Source of the DNA: Halotalea alkalilenta DSM 17697 | GTDB lineage: Bacteria; Pseudomonadota; Gammaproteobacteria; Pseudomonadales; Halomonadaceae | Direction: 5' to 3' | Length of the DNA: 64,000 nt | Assembly (NCBI RefSeq): GCF_000621205.1 | Contig: NZ_KK211234.1 | Span: forward strand, 46,163 to 110,162 | Shown: piece by piece, positions 61,686-64,000 of the stretch | Layout: every line of letters begins with the position of its first letter | How positions within the stretch are numbered: position 1 is the first letter of the stretch | Position numbers and translations under genes: made by a program | The notes under the pieces: generated by a model | The model's input: only the letters and a program-made list of their open reading frames with translations | Told to the model about the DNA's origin: nothing | Database searches by the model: none

Positions 61686-63707
61686 ATGGAAGATCGCTTG
61701 ATCAAGCTCGACGGCGGGGATACGAGCCTGGTGGTCAGAGTCACCCCCTACCCTGAGATCGTCTACTGGGGGGCCAGGCTCGAGGCTTTCGAACCCGCCT
61801 TCGCCGCGAGCCTGAGCTATCCCGTGCCGAACGGCCGGCTCGACGTCACCGCACCGCTGACGCTATCCCCCGAGCAGGGCCGCGGGATGTTCTCGAGTCC
61901 CGGGGTCGAAGGACACCGGGCAGGCGGCGATTGACTCGAGCTCGATCCGGCCACCGGTGTTCTCGGCACCCGTCATCGGCTGATCAATGCAGGCGATACG
62001 CCCTACTCGCTGCAGCGCCTGGCGCTGACCCTGCCGCTGCCGGATCGAGCCGGAGAACTGATGGGCTTCCACGGCCGCTGGCTGCAGGAGTTCCAGACCC
62101 ACCGGATATCGGTGTCCCACGGCGGCTACCTGCAGGAGAGCAGGCGCGGACGCCATCATGAGTACTTCCCCGCGATGGTCGCCGGCACCGCGCACTTCGG
62201 CGAATGCCGTGGCGAGGTCTGGGGGGCCCACCTGGCCTGGAGCGGCGATCACCGGATCCGCATCGACACCAAGAGCGACGGCCGCCGTTTCCTGCAGGCC
62301 GAAGCGCTCTACCAGGCCGGCGAGATCCAGCTTCCGCCCGGCGAAGGCCACGCCACCCCCTGGCTCTACGCCAGCTATGGCGGCGAAGGGCTGAATGCGA
62401 TGAGCGACGCCTTCCATCGCTTCGTACGCGCGCGCCTGCTGCGCTTCCCGCTCGAAGCCGAGCGCCCAGTGCAGTTGAACATCTGGGAAGGGGTCTACTT
62501 CGACCACGATCCCGACTACATCATGCGCATGGCCAGCGAGGCCAGGACACTCGGTGTCGAGCGCTTCATCATCGATGACGGCTGGTTCCGCCATCGCGAC
62601 GACGACCACGCAGGGCTGGGTGACTGGTACGTCGACGAGCGCAAGTACCCACAGGGACTCGGTCCCGTCATCGACCATGTCCGCGGCCTCGGCATGCAGT
62701 TCGGGCTCTGGTTCGAACCCGAGATGGTCAATCCCGACTCCGACCTGTTCCGCGCCCATCCCGACTGGATGCTCGGCCTGTCCGGCTACGACCAGCCCAC
62801 CGGGCGCCACCAGTACGTGCTCGATCTGTGCAATCCCGCGGTGTTCGACTACCTGCTCGCCCGGCTCGACGCCATTCTCGGCGAGCACCCGATCGACTAC
62901 GTCAAGTGGGACATGAATCGTGACTTGCTGCAGCCGAGCCACGACGGCCGCGCATCGTCCCAGGCACAGACCGAGCGCGTCTACGCGCTGTTCGACGAAC
63001 TGCGCAAGCGCCATCCCGCCACCGAGTTCGAATCCTGCGCCTCGGGCGGGGGCAGGATCGACTACGGGGTACTGCGCTACGTGCAGCGGTTCTGGACCTC
63101 CGACAGCAATGACGCCCTCGAGCGCCAGCGGATCCAGCGCGGCATGAGCTACTTCTTCCCTCCCGAGGTCATGGGCGCGCACATCGGCGCCGACCGTTGC
63201 CACTCCAGTCGCCGTCGCCACGACGTCGAATTCCGCGGTCTCACCGCGCTGTTCGGCCATATGGGCGTCGAGCTCGACCCGCTCGCCGCAAGCCTCGAAG
63301 AGCGCGAGGGCTTCGCCCGCTACATCGCCCTGCACAAGCGACTGCGCGGGCTGCTCCACGGCGGACGCAGCGTGCGTTTGGAGACCGCCGACGCCGAGCG
63401 GCTGCAGGCACAGGCGGTGATCGACGATCAGCGGGCGGTGGTGATGGTCGCCCAGCTCGCCACACCGAGCTGGGCGATGAACGAAGCACTGCGGATTCCT
63501 TATCTCGATCCACGCAAGCGCTACCGGGTCAGCGTCCTGGATCGTCCCAACGCCGCGCGCGATGGCAGCCACACGATGCGACGCCAAGTGCCGTGGATGG
63601 CGGGGGATGGTTTCGAAGCGAGCGGGGCCTGGCTCGCCGAAGCAGGGCTCAGGCTGCCGCAGATGGATCCCGAAAGCGCACTGCTGATCGAGCTGGAAGC
63701 GCTATAG
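61686..63707 (+). pseudogene. GH36 alpha-galactosidase (RafA-like), interrupted by an in-frame stop and internal gap
   Basis: Hydrolyses alpha-1,6-galactosides such as melibiose and raffinose in the cytoplasm. The first 82 residues (from 61686, after AGGAG) end at a TGA (61932-61934), and the same frame resumes at once with LELDPATGVLGTRHRL and runs to 63707. The total is about 672 codons against about 708 in E. coli RafA; the residues normally following GHRxGxDW are missing. All catalytic motifs are intact downstream: YVKWDMNRDL (nucleophile Asp), ESCASGGGRID and TSDSNDALERQRIQ (acid/base). A C-terminal fragment could restart at the ATG at 62061. A deletion that fused the frame across a stop is the simplest reading. 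Confidence 0.87.
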
Positions 63708-63871
63708 CGAGGCGTTCGACCCGCTGGCAGGGCACCGACCGCCAGCGGGCCGGCATCGGTGAGTCCGTCGCTCAGGCAAAGCGACGCGCTCACCGGTGCG
63801 GTAGCCGCCGAGCGGGCTCCGTCATGTCGCGCTCGTCGTCGGCGACACTGGTGGCGTCGAGGTAAAAACGA

Positions 63872-63896
63872 AAAAAGCGCCTCGCGGGCGCTTTTT
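63872..63896. terminator. Bidirectional intrinsic terminator
   Basis: A 10-bp stem, AAAAAGCGCC (63872-63881) and GGCGCTTTTT (63887-63896), with a five-base loop and T-runs on both strands. It ends the alpha-galactosidase transcript on the plus strand and the tRNA-Asp transcript on the minus strand. Confidence 0.88.
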
Positions 63897-63920
63897 CATC
63901 TTTGCATCGAATGCTTGAAG

Positions 63921-63997
63921 TGGCGGACCGGACGGGACTTGAACCCGCGACCTCCGGCGTGACAGGCCGGCATTCTAACCAGCTGAACTACCGGTCC
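63921..63997 (-). tRNA. tRNA-Asp (anticodon GTC)
   Basis: A complete 77-base tRNA on the minus strand. The acceptor stem GGACCGG pairs with CCGGTCC; the D arm has AGCTGGTTAGA, the anticodon loop CTGTCAC with GTC, and the T arm GGGTTCAAGTCCC. The CCA end is encoded (63921-63923). The sequence follows E. coli tRNA-Asp closely. The tRNA 5' end lies three bases from the window edge. Confidence 0.97.
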
Positions 63998-64000
63998 GCA

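Noticed and set aside
61932..61934. TGA in the alpha-galactosidase read as selenocysteine or as programmed readthrough.
   Set aside because: No selenoprotein GH36 is known, no hairpin follows, and the protein also lacks about 35 expected residues here; deletion explains both.
63921..63997. tRNA-Asp as the attachment site of an integrated island.
   Set aside because: No integrase, direct repeat of the tRNA 3' end, or other mobile gene was seen in the 64 kb.

Overview
The window is GC-rich, gene-dense DNA from a gammaproteobacterium. The betIBA choline-to-betaine cluster, the gph-trpE linkage, a type II NADH dehydrogenase and a LacY/GH36 alpha-galactoside pair fit a halotolerant member of the Halomonadaceae or a relative. 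The genus cannot be fixed from sequence reading alone. No insertion sequence, integrase, CRISPR array or rRNA was seen.

Layout. The left edge (1-0.8 kb) is the 3' part of a type III secretion export-switch gene (sctU) that lacks the usual autocleavage motif. Then come an exported short-chain dehydrogenase plus an ATP/ADP-antiporter-like transporter with a divergent LysR gene (0.8-4.3 kb), an RTG-type class A beta-lactamase beside an MHS-family transporter (4.4-6.7 kb), two small genes and a phytase-like secreted protein (6.8-9.2 kb). The betIBA operon lies at 9.4-13.4 kb and an MdtABC/MuxABC-like RND efflux operon at 13.6-21.0 kb. An acetyltransferase and a glycerophosphodiesterase precede tryptophan genes on the minus strand, transcribed gph, trpE, marC-like, trpG, trpD, trpC (22.6-28.6 kb). 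Type II NADH dehydrogenase, a SulP anion transporter and a tandem universal stress protein follow (28.9-32.9 kb).

From 33 to 60 kb lies a large accessory block of redox and hydrolytic enzymes. A minus-strand run of eleven genes encodes a Zn alcohol dehydrogenase, a Bcr/CflA exporter, a double-domain carboxymuconolactone-decarboxylase-like protein, three secreted alpha/beta hydrolases, an NAD(P)-binding protein, a membrane-anchored metallo-hydrolase and the periplasmic aldehyde oxidoreductase PaoABC. A plus-strand run encodes four aldo/keto reductases (one a predicted Tat lipoprotein), three SDRs counting the one at 47 kb, a flavodoxin, a nitroreductase and an exported cupin, next to two tandem LysR regulators and a membrane-fused PQQ-type sugar dehydrogenase. 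Many of these products carry export signals, so the block looks like an envelope system for handling aldehydes, ketones, lactones or esters. That role is inference.

The right end (60.3-63.7 kb) is an alpha-galactoside operon with a LacI-type palindromic operator. Its permease gene is frameshifted, and its alpha-galactosidase gene has an in-frame stop and appears to lack about 35 codons. A bidirectional terminator and a complete tRNA-Asp gene close the window.
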